Origin: Betaproteobacteria bacterium
Lineage (GTDB): Bacteria > Pseudomonadota > Gammaproteobacteria > Burkholderiales > SG8-41
Length of the DNA stretch: 35,206 nucleotides
Direction of reading: 5' to 3'
NCBI GenBank assembly: GCA_016199485.1
Contig: JACQGO010000248.1
Span: 1 to 35,206, forward strand
Made by a program: the position numbers and the translations under genes
Notes under the pieces: model-generated
What the model was told of the DNA's origin: nothing
What the model saw: only the letters and a program-made list of their open reading frames with translations
Databases searched by the model: none
Shown: positions 10,404 to 21,671 of the stretch, piece by piece
How the letters are laid out: each line of letters opens with the position of its first letter
How positions within the stretch are numbered: the first letter of the stretch is position 1

Positions 10404-11555
10404 CTATGGTTGCAGGAGCGGAAGGATCGCCTCGACCGCCTTGCGCGCCGCATCCTGGCGCAGCGCAGCGCCAAGTTCCGCGAGACGGCTCTCCAGGCGC
10501 GCGCGCACCCGGGTGTCGTTGAGGAGATTGAGAAGCGCCTGCGCCAGATTCTCCGGCGTCGCGTCGTCTTGAAGGATTTCCGGCACGATGAACCGGCCGG
10601 CGAGAATATTGGGCAGCCCTACGTACGGGAGGTACTTCTTGCGGCAAGTGATCCACCACGACAGTCGCGGCATCCGGTAGGTGATCACCATCGGCCGCCG
10701 GAGCAGCGCCGCTTCGAGGGTCGCGGTGCCGGAGGCGGCAAGCACGACGTCGGCGGCTGCGATCGCTTCGTGCGCGTGGCCGAACATGAGCGTGAACGCC
10801 TGGTACTGCGCTTCGTTCCGGTAGAGCGCCGATTCGAACATCTCCTTGGTCTCTCGGGTCGCGAGCGGAACGAGAAACAGCGCGTCCGGAGCGGTGTCGC
10901 CGATGCGTCTCGCGGTCGCAATGAACAAGTCCGCCATCTGCACGAGCTCGCTCACGCGGCTGCCGGGCAGCAGTGCGATGACGCGCGCCGCAGCGGGCAG
11001 CCGCAGCTGCTCGCGCATCGCGCGGCGGTCGGGAAATCCCGCCAGCACGTCCGCGAGCGGATGGCCGACATAGGCCGAGGCGATCCCCGCTTCATCATAG
11101 AGCGCCTGCTCGAACGGGAACAACGTGAGCACCTTGGAGACCGCGCGCCTGATCTTGCGCATGCGCTCGCGCCGCCACGCCCAGATCGCGGGGCTGACGT
11201 ACTGCACGGTGGGGATGCCATGCGCGCGCAGGCGCGCTTCCAGATCGAGGTTGAAGTCAGGCGCATCGATGCCGATGAACACATCCGGCGGCTCGGCCAG
11301 AAAACGCGCGGCGAGCCTGCGGCGGATGCCGGTGATCTCGAGATAGTGCCTGAGCACCTCGACATAGCCGCGCACCGCGAGCTTCTCCATCGGATAGAGC
11401 ACGCGCATTCCGGCCGCTTCCATTCTCGGCCCACCGACGCCGACGAACCGCGCCGGCGCGATGCGCTCCCTGAGCGCGGCGATCAGGTGCGCGCCGAGCA
11501 AATCGCCGGACGCCTCGCCCGCGACCATGCCGATATACGGCGTCGAGCGGCTCAT
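10404..11555 (-). CDS. lpxB: Lipid-A-disaccharide synthase
   Basis: [25 protein letters not shown]...[14 protein letters not shown]...[12 protein letters not shown]...[10 protein letters not shown]. Confidence 0.98.
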   Translation of the reverse strand: MSRSTPYIGMVAGEASGDLLGAHLIAALRERIAPARFVGVGGPRMEAAGMRVLYPMEKLAVRGYVEVLRHYLEITGIRRRLAARFLAEPPDVFIGIDAPDFNLDLEARLRAHGIPTVQYVSPAIWAWRRERMRKIRRAVSKVLTLFPFEQALYDEAGIASAYVGHPLADVLAGFPDRRAMREQLRLPAAARVIALLPGSRVSELVQMADLFIATARRIGDTAPDALFLVPLATRETKEMFESALYRNEAQYQAFTLMFGHAHEAIAAADVVLAASGTATLEAALLRRPMVITYRMPRLSWWITCRKKYLPYVGLPNILAGRFIVPEILQDDATPENLAQALLNLLNDTRVRARLESRLAELGAALRQDAARKAVEAILPLLQP

Positions 11556-11574
11556 CTCCGCCCTCCCGGCCAGG

Positions 11575-12363
11575 TCAGCGGATGATGCCGCGGCCCGAAC
11601 GGTCGATAAACTCGAGCAGCGGCCGGATCGCAGGGCATTCTGCGGTCTGCTTCGTGAGCTCCGCCTTCGCGCGCTCGAGCGTAAGCCCCGTTTTGTACAG
11701 CGTCTTGTAGGCGCGCTTGATCCTGGCGATCGCAGCGGAGTCGAAACCGCGCCGTTTCAGCCCCTCCTGATTCACGCCGTAGGGCCGGGCGAAGTTGCCG
11801 GAAGCCATCACGTAAGGCGGAATGTCCTGCAGCACTATGGTCCCCATCGCGGTGATGCTGTGGGCGCCGATATGGCAGAACTGGTGCACCACGGTGAAGC
11901 CGCCAAGAACCGCGTAATCGCCGACATGGACATGCCCGGCGAGCTGTGCGTTGTTGGCGAAGACGGTGTGGTTCCCCACCTGGCAGTCGTGCGCGAGGTG
12001 CACGTAGGCCATGATCCAGTTGTCGTCGCCGACCCGCGTGACGCCCGCATCTTGCTCGGTGCCGCAGTTGAACGTGCAGAATTCGCGTATGGTATTGCCG
12101 TCGCCGATTTCAAGTCGCGTCGGTTGCCCGCCGTATTTCTTGTCCTGAGGCACCTCGCCGAGCGACACGAACTGGTAAATCCGGTTGTTCTTGCCGATGC
12201 GGGTGCGGCCGGTGATGACCGCGTGCGGGCCCACGCGGCACCCGCTGCCGATCTCGACGTGCTCGCCGATGATCGCGTACGGGCCGATCTCAACATCGGC
12301 GGCGATCCTCGCCCGCGGATCGACGATGGCCGCGGGATGAATCACTGCGCTGCGACGTGCCAT
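11575..12363 (-). CDS. lpxA: UDP-N-acetylglucosamine acyltransferase
   Basis: IHPAAIVDPRARIAADVEIGPYAIIGEHVEIG...hexapeptide repeats...GVNQEGLKRRGF. Confidence 0.98.
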   Translation of the reverse strand: MARRSAVIHPAAIVDPRARIAADVEIGPYAIIGEHVEIGSGCRVGPHAVITGRTRIGKNNRIYQFVSLGEVPQDKKYGGQPTRLEIGDGNTIREFCTFNCGTEQDAGVTRVGDDNWIMAYVHLAHDCQVGNHTVFANNAQLAGHVHVGDYAVLGGFTVVHQFCHIGAHSITAMGTIVLQDIPPYVMASGNFARPYGVNQEGLKRRGFDSAAIARIKRAYKTLYKTGLTLERAKAELTKQTAECPAIRPLLEFIDRSGRGIIR

Positions 12364-12397
12364 GGCCGTTTTCCGGGCAGCAACGCGTGGAGCCGCC

Positions 12398-12850
12398 TTA
12401 CTCCTCGCCGCCGTCCCTGAGCGCGCGCACCGTGCACATCAGCTCCGCCTCGGCCACCACCTGGTCGCCGACCCGCGCCTCCGCGGAAAACTTCCAGATG
12501 CCGCGCGTGTGGCGCGTGAGGGTGACCGTGAGCAGCATGGTGTCTCCGGCCGACACCGGTTTCTTGAAGCGCGCGTGATCGATGCCGACGAAATAGTAGA
12601 CCGACTCGTCGTTCGCCTTCGCGTTCATGGTCTTGAACGACAGAATCGCCGCGGCCTGCGCCAGCGCTTCCACGATGAGCACTCCCGGCATCACCGGATG
12701 GTGAGGAAAGTGCCCGCTGAAGAACGGCTCGTTGATGGTGACGTTCTTGAGAGCGACAATGCTCTTGCCGGGCTCGCACGACAACACGCGGTCGACCAGC
12801 AGGAACGGATAGCGGTGCGGCAGGTACTCGAGGATCTCGTGAATGTCCAT
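12398..12850 (-). CDS. fabZ: (3R)-hydroxymyristoyl-ACP dehydratase
   Basis: [23 protein letters not shown]...[26 protein letters not shown]. Confidence 0.98.
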   Translation of the reverse strand: MDIHEILEYLPHRYPFLLVDRVLSCEPGKSIVALKNVTINEPFFSGHFPHHPVMPGVLIVEALAQAAAILSFKTMNAKANDESVYYFVGIDHARFKKPVSAGDTMLLTVTLTRHTRGIWKFSAEARVGDQVVAEAELMCTVRALRDGGEE

Positions 12851-12855
12851 GCTGT

Positions 12856-13905
12856 TCAAGATTTTTTCCCCTCTCGTTGCCGCGCTCCGCGGCCGAGCTT
12901 GCGGACGGCGCGCACCAGCTCGTCGAGCTTTCTCAGGTGTGCGGCGTTCTTGAGCCAGTTGCGGTGCGCCTCGAAAGGATACGCCGAGGTGTATGTGCCC
13001 GGTTTTCCTATCGATTTGGTGATCAGCGTCGCCGCCGAAATGTCCACGTGGTCCGCAATCGTGAGGTGGCCCAGGATGATGGCGCCGCCGCCGATCCTGC
13101 AGTAACGGCCGATGCGTGCGCTGCCCGCGATGCCCGCGCATCCGGCAATCGCGGTGTGCGCGCCGATGCGTACGTTGTGCCCCACCTGGATCTGGTTGTC
13201 GAGCTTCACCCCGTCCTCGATCACCGTGTCGTCGAGCGCGCCGCGGTCGACGGTGGTGTTGGCCCCGATCTCGACATCGTCGCCGATCACCACGCGCCCG
13301 ATCTGCGGGATCTTGAGCCAGCGGCCCTCGTGCATCGCGATGCCGAAGCCGTCCGCGCCGATCACCGCGCCGGCGTGCAGGACGGCCCGTTCTCCGATCA
13401 CGCAATCATGATAGACCACGACGTTGGGATACAGCTCGCTGCCGGCTCCCACGCTGACGTTGGCACCGAGGTAGCAGCCGGCGCCGATGCTGCAATTGGG
13501 ACCGAGCCGCACGTTGTCCTCGATTACCGCGAAAGCTCCGACCGATGCACCCCCGCCGACGCGCGCCGAGCGCGCCACCCGCGCCGCGGGATGCACCCCC
13601 GACCTCGCCCGGGGCCGAGGGTTGAGGAACGCGGATACGCGCGCGAAATAGGCGTAGGGATCGTCGCACACGATGCGCGGCAGGCCGGTCGCGCCGCGCC
13701 CCGCGCGGCCCACGATGACCGCCCCCGCGGCGGTGTTCGCGAGTTGCCTGAGATACTTGCCGTGGGCGGCGAACGCGAGGTGTTCGGGGCGCGCGCTCTC
13801 GAGCGTCGCCACCTGGCTCACGCGCACGCGCGGGTCGCCCACCAACTCGCCGCCGAGGCGCTTGACGATTTCTCGCAGAGTGTAGGTTCGGGTCTTGCGG
13901 CTCAT
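12856..13905 (-). CDS. lpxD: UDP-3-O-(3-hydroxymyristoyl)glucosamine N-acyltransferase
   Basis: [17 protein letters not shown]...hexapeptide repeats...[34 protein letters not shown]. Confidence 0.97.
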   Translation of the reverse strand: MSRKTRTYTLREIVKRLGGELVGDPRVRVSQVATLESARPEHLAFAAHGKYLRQLANTAAGAVIVGRAGRGATGLPRIVCDDPYAYFARVSAFLNPRPRARSGVHPAARVARSARVGGGASVGAFAVIEDNVRLGPNCSIGAGCYLGANVSVGAGSELYPNVVVYHDCVIGERAVLHAGAVIGADGFGIAMHEGRWLKIPQIGRVVIGDDVEIGANTTVDRGALDDTVIEDGVKLDNQIQVGHNVRIGAHTAIAGCAGIAGSARIGRYCRIGGGAIILGHLTIADHVDISAATLITKSIGKPGTYTSAYPFEAHRNWLKNAAHLRKLDELVRAVRKLGRGARQREGKKS

Positions 13906-13989
13906 TGCCAGCGGATGACCGGGTCAGCCGTGCGCGGCTATGTATGGCCTGACCGCAGCGCGCCGCCGCCCCCGTTTAACCTCGAGAGG

Positions 13990-14520
13990 TCACTTCTCGA
14001 GCGCCTTCAGCACCTTGTCGGTGATGTCGATGCGCGGGCTGCGGTAGACCGCCTCCTGCACGATCAGGTCGAATTTCTCCGCCTCTGCGATCTGGCGGAT
14101 CGCACGGTTTGCGCGCTCGAACAGCGCGGAGAGCTCTTCGTTGCGCCGCAGGTTGAGATCTTCGCGGAACTCACGCTGCATGCGCTGAAAGTCGCGGCTC
14201 ACGCGCGCGAGCTCCTGCTCCTTGGCGCGACGATCAGACTCGCTCGTCGTCATCGCCTCCTTCTCGAGCTGCGACTGCAGCCCCTTGATCTGATTTTCCA
14301 TCCGCTGCAATTCGGCGGCGCGCGGCGCGAACTCCTTTTCGAGCTTCTTGTTGGCGCGCTCCGCCGGTGCGGACTCGCGGTTCAATCGTTCAACGTCGAT
14401 GAAGCCGATCTTGACCTCGGCGGCTCTCAGCGGCGTCCCTGCGAGCAGCAGCCCGCAGCCGATCAGTACCAAGCCCAAGTACCTCACAAAGTAGCCTCCA
14501 TGCAATAAAAGACCCCGCAT
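13990..14520 (-). CDS. skp: Periplasmic chaperone Skp/OmpH
   Basis: Signal-like N-terminus then AAEVKIGFIDVERLNRESAPAERANKKLEKEFAPRAAELQRMENQIKGLQ; between bamA and lpxD. Confidence 0.9.
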   Translation of the reverse strand: MRGLLLHGGYFVRYLGLVLIGCGLLLAGTPLRAAEVKIGFIDVERLNRESAPAERANKKLEKEFAPRAAELQRMENQIKGLQSQLEKEAMTTSESDRRAKEQELARVSRDFQRMQREFREDLNLRRNEELSALFERANRAIRQIAEAEKFDLIVQEAVYRSPRIDITDKVLKALEK

Positions 14521-14549
14521 CGCACCGCCCGACGCCCGTGACGCCGGGA

Positions 14550-16820
14550 TCAGAAGTTTCCGCCAAAGACGAACTGCAATCTCTGGCTGTTGTCTCCGGG
14601 CTGATCGCGCACCGGCTTCGCATAGAACAGCTTGAGCGGTCCCATCGGCGAGATCCAGTTGACCCCCACGCCGATCGAGTAGCGCAGATCCGCCGTCGCG
14701 TACTTTTCCCCCACCATGCCGGCGTCCACGAACGCGCTCACCCGCACAGACTTGTCGTTTTCCAGGCCGGGGAACGGGAATAATACCTCGGCGTTGGCGA
14801 CCAGCCTGCGGTTGCCGCCGCGCGGATCGCCATTGGAGTCCTTGGGGCCGATGGTGCCGGTGCGGTAGCCGCGCACCGAGGTGATGCCGCCCACGATGAA
14901 GTTCTTGAAGAAGGGCAGCGGCTTCTCGCCGTAGCCTCCGCCATAGCCGATTTCGCCGTTCAGCATCAACGTGTAGAACCGGGTCAGCGGAAAGTAACGC
15001 TGGTACTGGTACGAGGCCTTGTAATACCGCAACGTGCCGCCCGGAAGCCCGATTTCACCGACGACCCGCTGCAAGGTACCCGAGGTCGGGTAGATCAGGC
15101 TGTCGCGGTTATCACGCGCCCACCCGACTGATCCGAGTATGGTCGAGTTGGTGTCGCCGAAGGTGGCAACGTAGTCACGGTAGATCAGCGGGCTGTCTTC
15201 GAAGACGTCGATCTTCGTTCGCTCGTAGCCCAGGCCGTACTGTACGGTGTCGACTTCGCTGATCGGCACGCCGAAGCGCACCGTCCCGCCGCGGGTATCG
15301 GTCCGGTAGTTACCGAGAAAGTTTGTCGAAGGATCGACCTTGCGCAGGTAGACGTCGAAACCGCGGCTCACGCCGTCCACGGTGTAATACGGATCGGTGT
15401 ACGACAACGCGTAGGTCGTGTTGATCTTGCTGCTGTTCACCTGCGCCGACACGTGCCTGCCGGACCCGAAAATGTTGTTTTGCGCCACCGCCCCCGACAG
15501 GATGATGCCCTCGCCGCTGCCGAAGCCGGCACCGAGCAGGATATTGCCGGTCGGCCGCTCGGTCACGCTGATGTTGACATCCACCTGGTCCGTGGTACCG
15601 GGCGCCGCCGGCGTCTCCACGTTGACCTCGGTGAAATATCCGAGTTTGTCGATACGGCGCTTCGAGAGATTGATCTTCTCGGCGGAGTACCAGCCGCCCT
15701 CGAGCTGGCGCATCTCGCGCCGGATCACCTCGTCACGCGTGCGGGTGTTGCCCGTGACATTGATGCGGCGCACGTAGACGCGCCGGCCGGGATCGATGAA
15801 AAACGTGAACGCCACCTGCTGCTTGTCCCGGTTCACCTCGGGTATCGCGTTGACGTTGGCGAACGCGTAGCCGTCGTTGCCCAGGCGGTCGCTGATCAGC
15901 TTGCTGGACTCGGTGAGCTTCTCGCGCGAGAATACGTCACCCGGCGCGATCTTGATGAGCTTGCGGATCTCCTCTTCGGGAATCAGCATCTCCCCGGCGA
16001 CCTTGACGCCGGATACCGTGTACTTCCTTCCCTCGGTGATGCTGATCGTGATGTAAATGTCTTTCTTGTCCGGGGTAATCGAGACCTGCGTCGAGTCGAT
16101 GCTCAACTCGAGGTAGCCCTGGTTGAGATAGAACGAGCGCAATGTCTCCAGGTCCGCGCCGAGCTTCTGGCGCGAATACTGGTCGTGCTTGCTGAACCAC
16201 GTCATCAGCCCGGGCGTGCGCAGCACGAAAAGCTTCAACAGGTCCCTTTCCTGGAACACCTGCGCGCCGATGATGCTGATCTGGCGGATCTTGGCGACGT
16301 CGCCTTCGTCGACGTTGAAGCTGATCGCGACGCGGTTGCGTTCGAGCGGTGTCGCCGTGGTGGTGATGTTCACCGCGTACCTGCCGCGGCTCAGGTACTG
16401 GCGCTTGAGCTCCTGCTCCGCCTTGTCGAGCAGTGCCCGGTCGAAGATCCGGCCGTCGGCCAGTCCGATCTGGCGCAGCCCCTTGCGCAGATCATCGGCG
16501 CTGAATTCCCTGATCCCGACGAAATCGACCTGAGCGATCGATGGCCGCTCCTGCACCACCACGATGAGCACGCCGTTGTCGACCTCGAGCGTGACGTCGC
16601 GAAAGAAACCGGTCGCGTAGAGCGAGCGAATCGCCTGCGCCGCCTTCTCGTCGTTCATGAGGTCGCCGACTTTGACCGGCAGGTAGCTGAACACCGTGCC
16701 GGCCTCGGTGCGCTGCAGTCCTTCGACGCGGATGTCCCTGATGACGAACGGCTCGATCGCCGCCGCGTGCAAAGCGAAAAAAAACCCGCACAGCAAGACC
16801 GCAACGCGAACCGGAATCAT
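14550..16820 (-). CDS. bamA: Outer membrane protein assembly factor BamA
   Basis: FVIRDIRVEGLQRTEAGTVFSYLPVKVGD...POTRA repeats...GGITSVRGYRTGTIGPKDSNGDPRGGNRRLVANAEVLFPFPG...RLQFVFGGNF. Confidence 0.98.
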   Translation of the reverse strand: MIPVRVAVLLCGFFFALHAAAIEPFVIRDIRVEGLQRTEAGTVFSYLPVKVGDLMNDEKAAQAIRSLYATGFFRDVTLEVDNGVLIVVVQERPSIAQVDFVGIREFSADDLRKGLRQIGLADGRIFDRALLDKAEQELKRQYLSRGRYAVNITTTATPLERNRVAISFNVDEGDVAKIRQISIIGAQVFQERDLLKLFVLRTPGLMTWFSKHDQYSRQKLGADLETLRSFYLNQGYLELSIDSTQVSITPDKKDIYITISITEGRKYTVSGVKVAGEMLIPEEEIRKLIKIAPGDVFSREKLTESSKLISDRLGNDGYAFANVNAIPEVNRDKQQVAFTFFIDPGRRVYVRRINVTGNTRTRDEVIRREMRQLEGGWYSAEKINLSKRRIDKLGYFTEVNVETPAAPGTTDQVDVNISVTERPTGNILLGAGFGSGEGIILSGAVAQNNIFGSGRHVSAQVNSSKINTTYALSYTDPYYTVDGVSRGFDVYLRKVDPSTNFLGNYRTDTRGGTVRFGVPISEVDTVQYGLGYERTKIDVFEDSPLIYRDYVATFGDTNSTILGSVGWARDNRDSLIYPTSGTLQRVVGEIGLPGGTLRYYKASYQYQRYFPLTRFYTLMLNGEIGYGGGYGEKPLPFFKNFIVGGITSVRGYRTGTIGPKDSNGDPRGGNRRLVANAEVLFPFPGLENDKSVRVSAFVDAGMVGEKYATADLRYSIGVGVNWISPMGPLKLFYAKPVRDQPGDNSQRLQFVFGGNF

Positions 16821-16827
16821 CGAATGA

Positions 16828-18195
16828 TCAGCCGCTTATGAGACGGTTTATATCGTTATACAGCGCGAAAGCCATCAACGTGAACAGCAGCGCCATGCCA
16901 ACGTGCTGCCCGATCTCGATGGCCCTGTCCGACACCGGACTGCCCTTGAACACCTCGAGAATATAATACATCAAGTGCCCCCCATCTAATAAGGGGATGG
17001 GCAGCAGATTGAGCACCCCGAGGCTGATGCTGATCAGCGCGAGGAAGAACAGGTAGGCGATCCAGCCGCTCTGCGCGGACTGGCCCGCATAGTCGGCGAT
17101 CGTTATCGGACCGCTGAGGTTCTTGAGCGACACTTCGCCGACGATCATCTTGCCGAGCATCTTGAGGCTGAATACCGAAGTATCCCACGTCTTGTCGAGC
17201 GACTTGAGCACCGCTTCCCACGGCGAATAGCGCACTTCGGTGAACAGTCCCGCGATCGCCGCGCGGTCGATCCGCGGGGCGGCGCCGATCCTTCCCAGCT
17301 TCTGGCCGTTTTCGACGACCGCATCAGGGATCACGGTAACCCTCTGCGGCGGCGTGGCGCCCCGCTCTATTTCCAGCACCAGCGGCGATAGAGGGTTGCC
17401 GCGCACCGCCTCCACCACCTGTTCCCAGCGGTCGACTCCCTGCTTGCCGATCGCGACGATGCGGTCGCCTGCCCTGAGGCCGCCGCGCTCGGCGGCGCCG
17501 CCCGCCACGATGTGGCCGATCACCGGCGCCACCGCGGGCTGATAGCGGGTAAGCCCCAGCGCGCGTAGAAAATCGCCATCGAGCTCCTGCGCGCTGAGGC
17601 GGGACAGATCGAGCCGGCGCCAGTTGATCTCTCCGCGCGCGTTGCGGACCTCGACGGTCACCGTCGCCTTCTGCACTGCGCGTTTGAGCAGCAGCCAGCG
17701 CGCGTCCTGCCATGTTGCGACCGGTTCATCGTCGATCTTCACGATCGTCTCTCCCGGCGTGAACCGCGCGACCGCAGCCGGCGTCGCGGGCATCACCGCT
17801 CCGATCAGCGGCTTCATGCCGGGCACGCCGTGCACGAACAGAATCCAGTAGGCCGCGATTGCGAACAGGAAGTTGGCCGCGGGGCCGGCGACGACGATCG
17901 CGAGGCGGCGGTAGACCGATTGCCGGTTGAAGGTGCGCGCGAGCTCGTGCGCTGCAACCTCGCCCTCACGTTCGTCGAGCATCTTGACGTAGCCGCCGAG
18001 CGGAAAGGCTGCGAGCACCCATTCGGTCTGATCGCGCCCGAAGCGCCGCACCGCGACTGCCCTGCCAAAGCCGATGGAGAAACGCAGCACCTTGACGTTG
18101 CACAGGCGGGCGATTACATAGTGGCCCAGTTCGTGAACCACGATGAGCAGTCCGAGCGCCAGCGCGAATGCGGCGATGGTCGTGATCAGGTTCAT
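16828..18195 (-). CDS. rseP: Site-2 intramembrane zinc metalloprotease RseP
   Basis: LGLLIVVHELGHYVIARLCNVKVLRFSIGFG (HExxH), PDZ domains, LNLLPIPLLDGGHLMYY. Confidence 0.97.
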   Translation of the reverse strand: MNLITTIAAFALALGLLIVVHELGHYVIARLCNVKVLRFSIGFGRAVAVRRFGRDQTEWVLAAFPLGGYVKMLDEREGEVAAHELARTFNRQSVYRRLAIVVAGPAANFLFAIAAYWILFVHGVPGMKPLIGAVMPATPAAVARFTPGETIVKIDDEPVATWQDARWLLLKRAVQKATVTVEVRNARGEINWRRLDLSRLSAQELDGDFLRALGLTRYQPAVAPVIGHIVAGGAAERGGLRAGDRIVAIGKQGVDRWEQVVEAVRGNPLSPLVLEIERGATPPQRVTVIPDAVVENGQKLGRIGAAPRIDRAAIAGLFTEVRYSPWEAVLKSLDKTWDTSVFSLKMLGKMIVGEVSLKNLSGPITIADYAGQSAQSGWIAYLFFLALISISLGVLNLLPIPLLDGGHLMYYILEVFKGSPVSDRAIEIGQHVGMALLFTLMAFALYNDINRLISG

Positions 18196-18210
18196 GCAGC
18201 AGGACGTCCG

Positions 18211-19440
18211 TCAGCGGCCGGCGTAGCTCATCTTCGCCTCCACCGTTGCATCGCTCCCGGCCTTCCGCAGCCATTCCTCCGCGCACAGGCGCGACTTGCG
18301 GTCCGCGGCGAGGACGTCTTCAATGGTGGTGATCGTGGTGCAGGCGACCCTCCCCAGCACCGACTCGATCAGGCGCGCAATGTCGCTGAAGCGCAGCCGC
18401 CCCTCGAGGAAGCTCGCCACCGCGACTTCGTTGGCGGCGTTGAGCGACGTGGGCGCGCTGCCGCCGGCACGCAACGCCTGATAGGCCAGATCGAGGCAGG
18501 GAAAGCGTCGATGGTCGGGTTCCTCGAAATGCAGCGCACGCACGCGAGCCAGATCGAGAAAGTCCGTTCCCGCATCGATGCGTTCCGGATAGCCGAGCGC
18601 GTAAGCGATCGGCGTGCGCATGTCGGGATTACCCAGTTGCGCGATCATCGAGCCGTCGATGTATTCGACAAGCGAGTGGATCACGCTCTCCGGGTGGATC
18701 ACGACCTTGATGCAGGGCTCGCCTGCGTTGAACAGCCAGCGCGCCTCGATCACTTCGAGGCCCTTGTTCATCATGGTAGCCGAGTCCACTGAGATCTTGC
18801 GGCCCATGATCCAGTTCGGATGCGCGCACGCCTGCTGCGGCGTGACCTGTTCGAGGTCCTCGAGCGGCGTGGTGCGGAACGGTCCGCCGGAAGCGGTGAG
18901 CAGGATGCGGCGCACGCCCACCGCGCCGAGGTCTCCGGTAAACCGCCGCGGCAGCGCCTGGAAGATTGCGTTGTGCTCGCTGTCGATCGGCAGCAGCACT
19001 CCGCCGCTTCGCTTCACGGCGTCGATGAAGATCGCTCCGGCGGTAACGAGGGACTCCTTGTTCGCGAGGAGGATCTTCTTGCCGGCGCGCGCCGCCGCGA
19101 GCGCCGGCCGCAGTCCGGCGATGCCCACGATGGCGGCCATCACGGTGTCGACCTGCGGCAGCGTCGCGACCTCTTCCAGCGCCCCCGCGCCGCACAACAC
19201 TTCGGTTGCGAGCGCCGCCTCCGTTACGCGCCGCCGCAACCGCTCGGCGCCTCCGGCATCGAGCATCACCGCATACGTGGGCCGGAACTTCACGCACAGC
19301 CCGAACAGGGAATCGACATTGCGGTTCGCGGTGAGCGCCACGACTTCGAATTTGTCGGGGTGCCGGGAGATCACGTCCAGCGTGTTGAGGCCCACGCTGC
19401 CGGTGGCTCCGAGAACCGTGACGTGCTGCACTTTACGCAT
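18211..19440 (-). CDS. dxr: 1-deoxy-D-xylulose 5-phosphate reductoisomerase
   Basis: [35 protein letters not shown]...[13 protein letters not shown]...LTASGGPFR...[26 protein letters not shown]. Confidence 0.98.
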   Translation of the reverse strand: MRKVQHVTVLGATGSVGLNTLDVISRHPDKFEVVALTANRNVDSLFGLCVKFRPTYAVMLDAGGAERLRRRVTEAALATEVLCGAGALEEVATLPQVDTVMAAIVGIAGLRPALAAARAGKKILLANKESLVTAGAIFIDAVKRSGGVLLPIDSEHNAIFQALPRRFTGDLGAVGVRRILLTASGGPFRTTPLEDLEQVTPQQACAHPNWIMGRKISVDSATMMNKGLEVIEARWLFNAGEPCIKVVIHPESVIHSLVEYIDGSMIAQLGNPDMRTPIAYALGYPERIDAGTDFLDLARVRALHFEEPDHRRFPCLDLAYQALRAGGSAPTSLNAANEVAVASFLEGRLRFSDIARLIESVLGRVACTTITTIEDVLAADRKSRLCAEEWLRKAGSDATVEAKMSYAGR

Positions 19441-19446
19441 TATCGC

Positions 19447-20247
19447 CTATCGCAGAATTCTGACCGTGTCAGCGCACAGCGCCGCGAGCGGCATGCTGGC
19501 GGTGAGGCCGTCGATGCGGTCGAGTATGCCGCCGTGCCCCGGCATCACGTTGCCGCTGTCTTTCACGCCGGCCACCCGCTTCATCCAGGATTCGAACAGA
19601 TCCCCCTCGATGCCGAGCGCGGTCATCCCGCTCGCCAGCAGCCACCCCGCCAACGCCTGCGCTGCGGTCTGTGTCGGCATGAATATAAACCAAAGCAGCC
19701 CATAATACACGGAGACTGCGGCGAGCGCCCCAACCACCCCCTCCCACGTCTTGCCGGGACTGATGGCCGGGGCGAGCCTGTGTCTGCCGAAGGCGCGACC
19801 CGTAACGTAGGCCGCGCTGTCGGACACCCAGATGACGGCGACCAGCGCGGTGAGGAAAGCTGGCTGCATCTGCAGCCGCGCCAGCGCCAGCCAGGTCGGG
19901 ACCAGCAAGACCCACCCGGCGGCCGCCAGCAGCCATTTGCCAGGCGGGCGCCATTTCCAGGCGAGCCAGCACGGTGCAAGCGCGAGCCAGAATGCGGCGC
20001 TGGCGAAATAAATCTCGCGCTCGAAGAAGGGGGGGGCGGCGAGCAAGACGAGGCAGGAGGCGAGCACCGCTGCGCAAAAGGTCCATCGTGCCCGGAGTGG
20101 AAACCCGCCGAGTCCGGCCCATTCCCAGCCGCCGACCGCAACCGGCACCAGCAGCAAGGCGGCCCACAGGAGATTGCCGAGGGAAAACGCCGCGGACACG
20201 AACAGCAGGACCGCGACGGCCGCCGTGATGACGCGCTGCCAGGGCAT
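19447..20247 (-). CDS. cdsA: Phosphatidate cytidylyltransferase
   Basis: Multi-TM; AAVIWVSDSAAYVTGRAFGRHRLAPAISPGKTWEGVVGALA...KDSGNVMPGHGGILDRIDGL; start at internal ATG (MPWQRVITAAVAV). Confidence 0.95.
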   Translation of the reverse strand: MPWQRVITAAVAVLLFVSAAFSLGNLLWAALLLVPVAVGGWEWAGLGGFPLRARWTFCAAVLASCLVLLAAPPFFEREIYFASAAFWLALAPCWLAWKWRPPGKWLLAAAGWVLLVPTWLALARLQMQPAFLTALVAVIWVSDSAAYVTGRAFGRHRLAPAISPGKTWEGVVGALAAVSVYYGLLWFIFMPTQTAAQALAGWLLASGMTALGIEGDLFESWMKRVAGVKDSGNVMPGHGGILDRIDGLTASMPLAALCADTVRILR

Positions 20248-20281
20248 GCGATGTGGCAAGGATCCGATGCGCGGCGCCGGC

Positions 20282-21076
20282 CTAGCGGGTGTCGCCCGCC
20301 TCGTGCTGCGCGTACACCGGCGCTTCCACGCGCTGCTGCAGTTGCTCGCTGGTGCGCCCGAAACGTCGCTCGCGCCTCTGGTACGAGGCAATCGCCCGAT
20401 CGAGCGCTTCGGCATCGAAATCGGGCCACAGCATGCCGGTGAAGTAAAGCTCGGTGTACGCGAGCTGCCACAGCAGGAAGTTGCTCACGCGCTGTTCGCC
20501 GCCGGTGCGGATGAAAAGATCGGGCTCCGGCGCGTAATGCATCGCGAGATACGGCGCCATGTCGGTCTCGGTGAAACCCTCCGCCAGTTCCGGCCGCTTG
20601 CTCAACATGTGTTTTACCGCCTGCAGGATGTCCCAGCGGCCGCCGTAGTTCGCCGCCACCGTGAGGGTAAGCCGCCCGTTGTTCGCGGTGAGCTGCTCCG
20701 CGTCGCGAATGAGCCGCACCAGGCGGGGCTCGAAGCGCGTGAGGTCCCCGATCGCCTTGAAGCGCATGTTGTTTTCGTGAAGTTTCGCGACTTCCTGCTC
20801 GAGCGCCATCACGAACAGCTGCATCAGGAACGACACCTCCTCGACCGGCCGCCGCCAGTTCTCGCTGGAGAATGCAAACAGCGTCAGATACTGCACGCCA
20901 CGCTCGGCGCACGCGCGCACCGTCTTGCGCACCGCCTCCATCCCGCGGCGGTGACCGGCAATGCGCGGCAGGAAACGCTGCTTCGCCCAGCGGCCGTTGC
21001 CATCCATGATGATCGCGACGTGGCGCGGGATGGCGCGGGGTTCGGGGACGGCGAGGGTGGAGCTCGTGGGCGTCAT
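20282..21076 (-). CDS. uppS: Undecaprenyl diphosphate synthase
   Basis: [34 protein letters not shown]...[19 protein letters not shown]...[27 protein letters not shown]. Confidence 0.98.
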   Translation of the reverse strand: MTPTSSTLAVPEPRAIPRHVAIIMDGNGRWAKQRFLPRIAGHRRGMEAVRKTVRACAERGVQYLTLFAFSSENWRRPVEEVSFLMQLFVMALEQEVAKLHENNMRFKAIGDLTRFEPRLVRLIRDAEQLTANNGRLTLTVAANYGGRWDILQAVKHMLSKRPELAEGFTETDMAPYLAMHYAPEPDLFIRTGGEQRVSNFLLWQLAYTELYFTGMLWPDFDAEALDRAIASYQRRERRFGRTSEQLQQRVEAPVYAQHEAGDTR

Positions 21077-21630
21077 ACGGCCATCAGATCGGCTTCCTTG
21101 CCCGCCAGCAGCTTGTCGATTTCGGCGACGTGGCGGTCGGTGAGCTTCTGGATGTCATCCTGCGCGCGGCGTTCCTCGTCTTCCGCGACCTTCTTCTGCT
21201 TGAGCAGGTCCTTCAGATGGCCGATGGCATCGCGCCGGACGTTGCGGACCGCCACACGCGCATTCTCCGCCTCGTGCCGCACGACGCGGATCAACTCCTT
21301 GCGGCGCTCCTCGGTGAGCGGCGGCATCGGCACCCGCACGATTTCGCCGACGGTCGCAGGATTGAGGCCGAGATCGGAATCGCGGATCGCCTTCTCGATG
21401 GCCCCCGCCATTTTCTTTTCCCAGGGCGTGACGCCGATGGTACGCGCATCGAGCAGGCTTACGTTGGCAACCTGGGGGACGGGCGTCGGCGTACCGTAGT
21501 AATCGACCACGATATGATCGAGCAGGCCGGTATGTGCGCGTCCGGTACGCACCTTGCTCAGATCGGCCTTGAGCGCCTCCAGCGTTTTTTTCATTTTCTG
21601 TTCCGCGGTCTTCCTGATATCGGCAATCAT
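21073..21630 (-). CDS. frr: Ribosome recycling factor
   Basis: [64 protein letters not shown]; 4-nt overlap with uppS. Confidence 0.98.
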   Translation of the reverse strand: MIADIRKTAEQKMKKTLEALKADLSKVRTGRAHTGLLDHIVVDYYGTPTPVPQVANVSLLDARTIGVTPWEKKMAGAIEKAIRDSDLGLNPATVGEIVRVPMPPLTEERRKELIRVVRHEAENARVAVRNVRRDAIGHLKDLLKQKKVAEDEERRAQDDIQKLTDRHVAEIDKLLAGKEADLMAV

Positions 21631-21671
21631 AGTGCGTCCTCCGTGAGCCGTCGCGATTCAAGCCCTGAGGG

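Noticed and set aside
12877-14508. 543-aa plus-strand ORF antisense to lpxD/skp
   Set aside because: Crosses an intergenic gap and two well supported genes; no domain recognised
15453-16841. 462-aa plus-strand ORF antisense to bamA
   Set aside because: Antisense shadow of BamA; no motif
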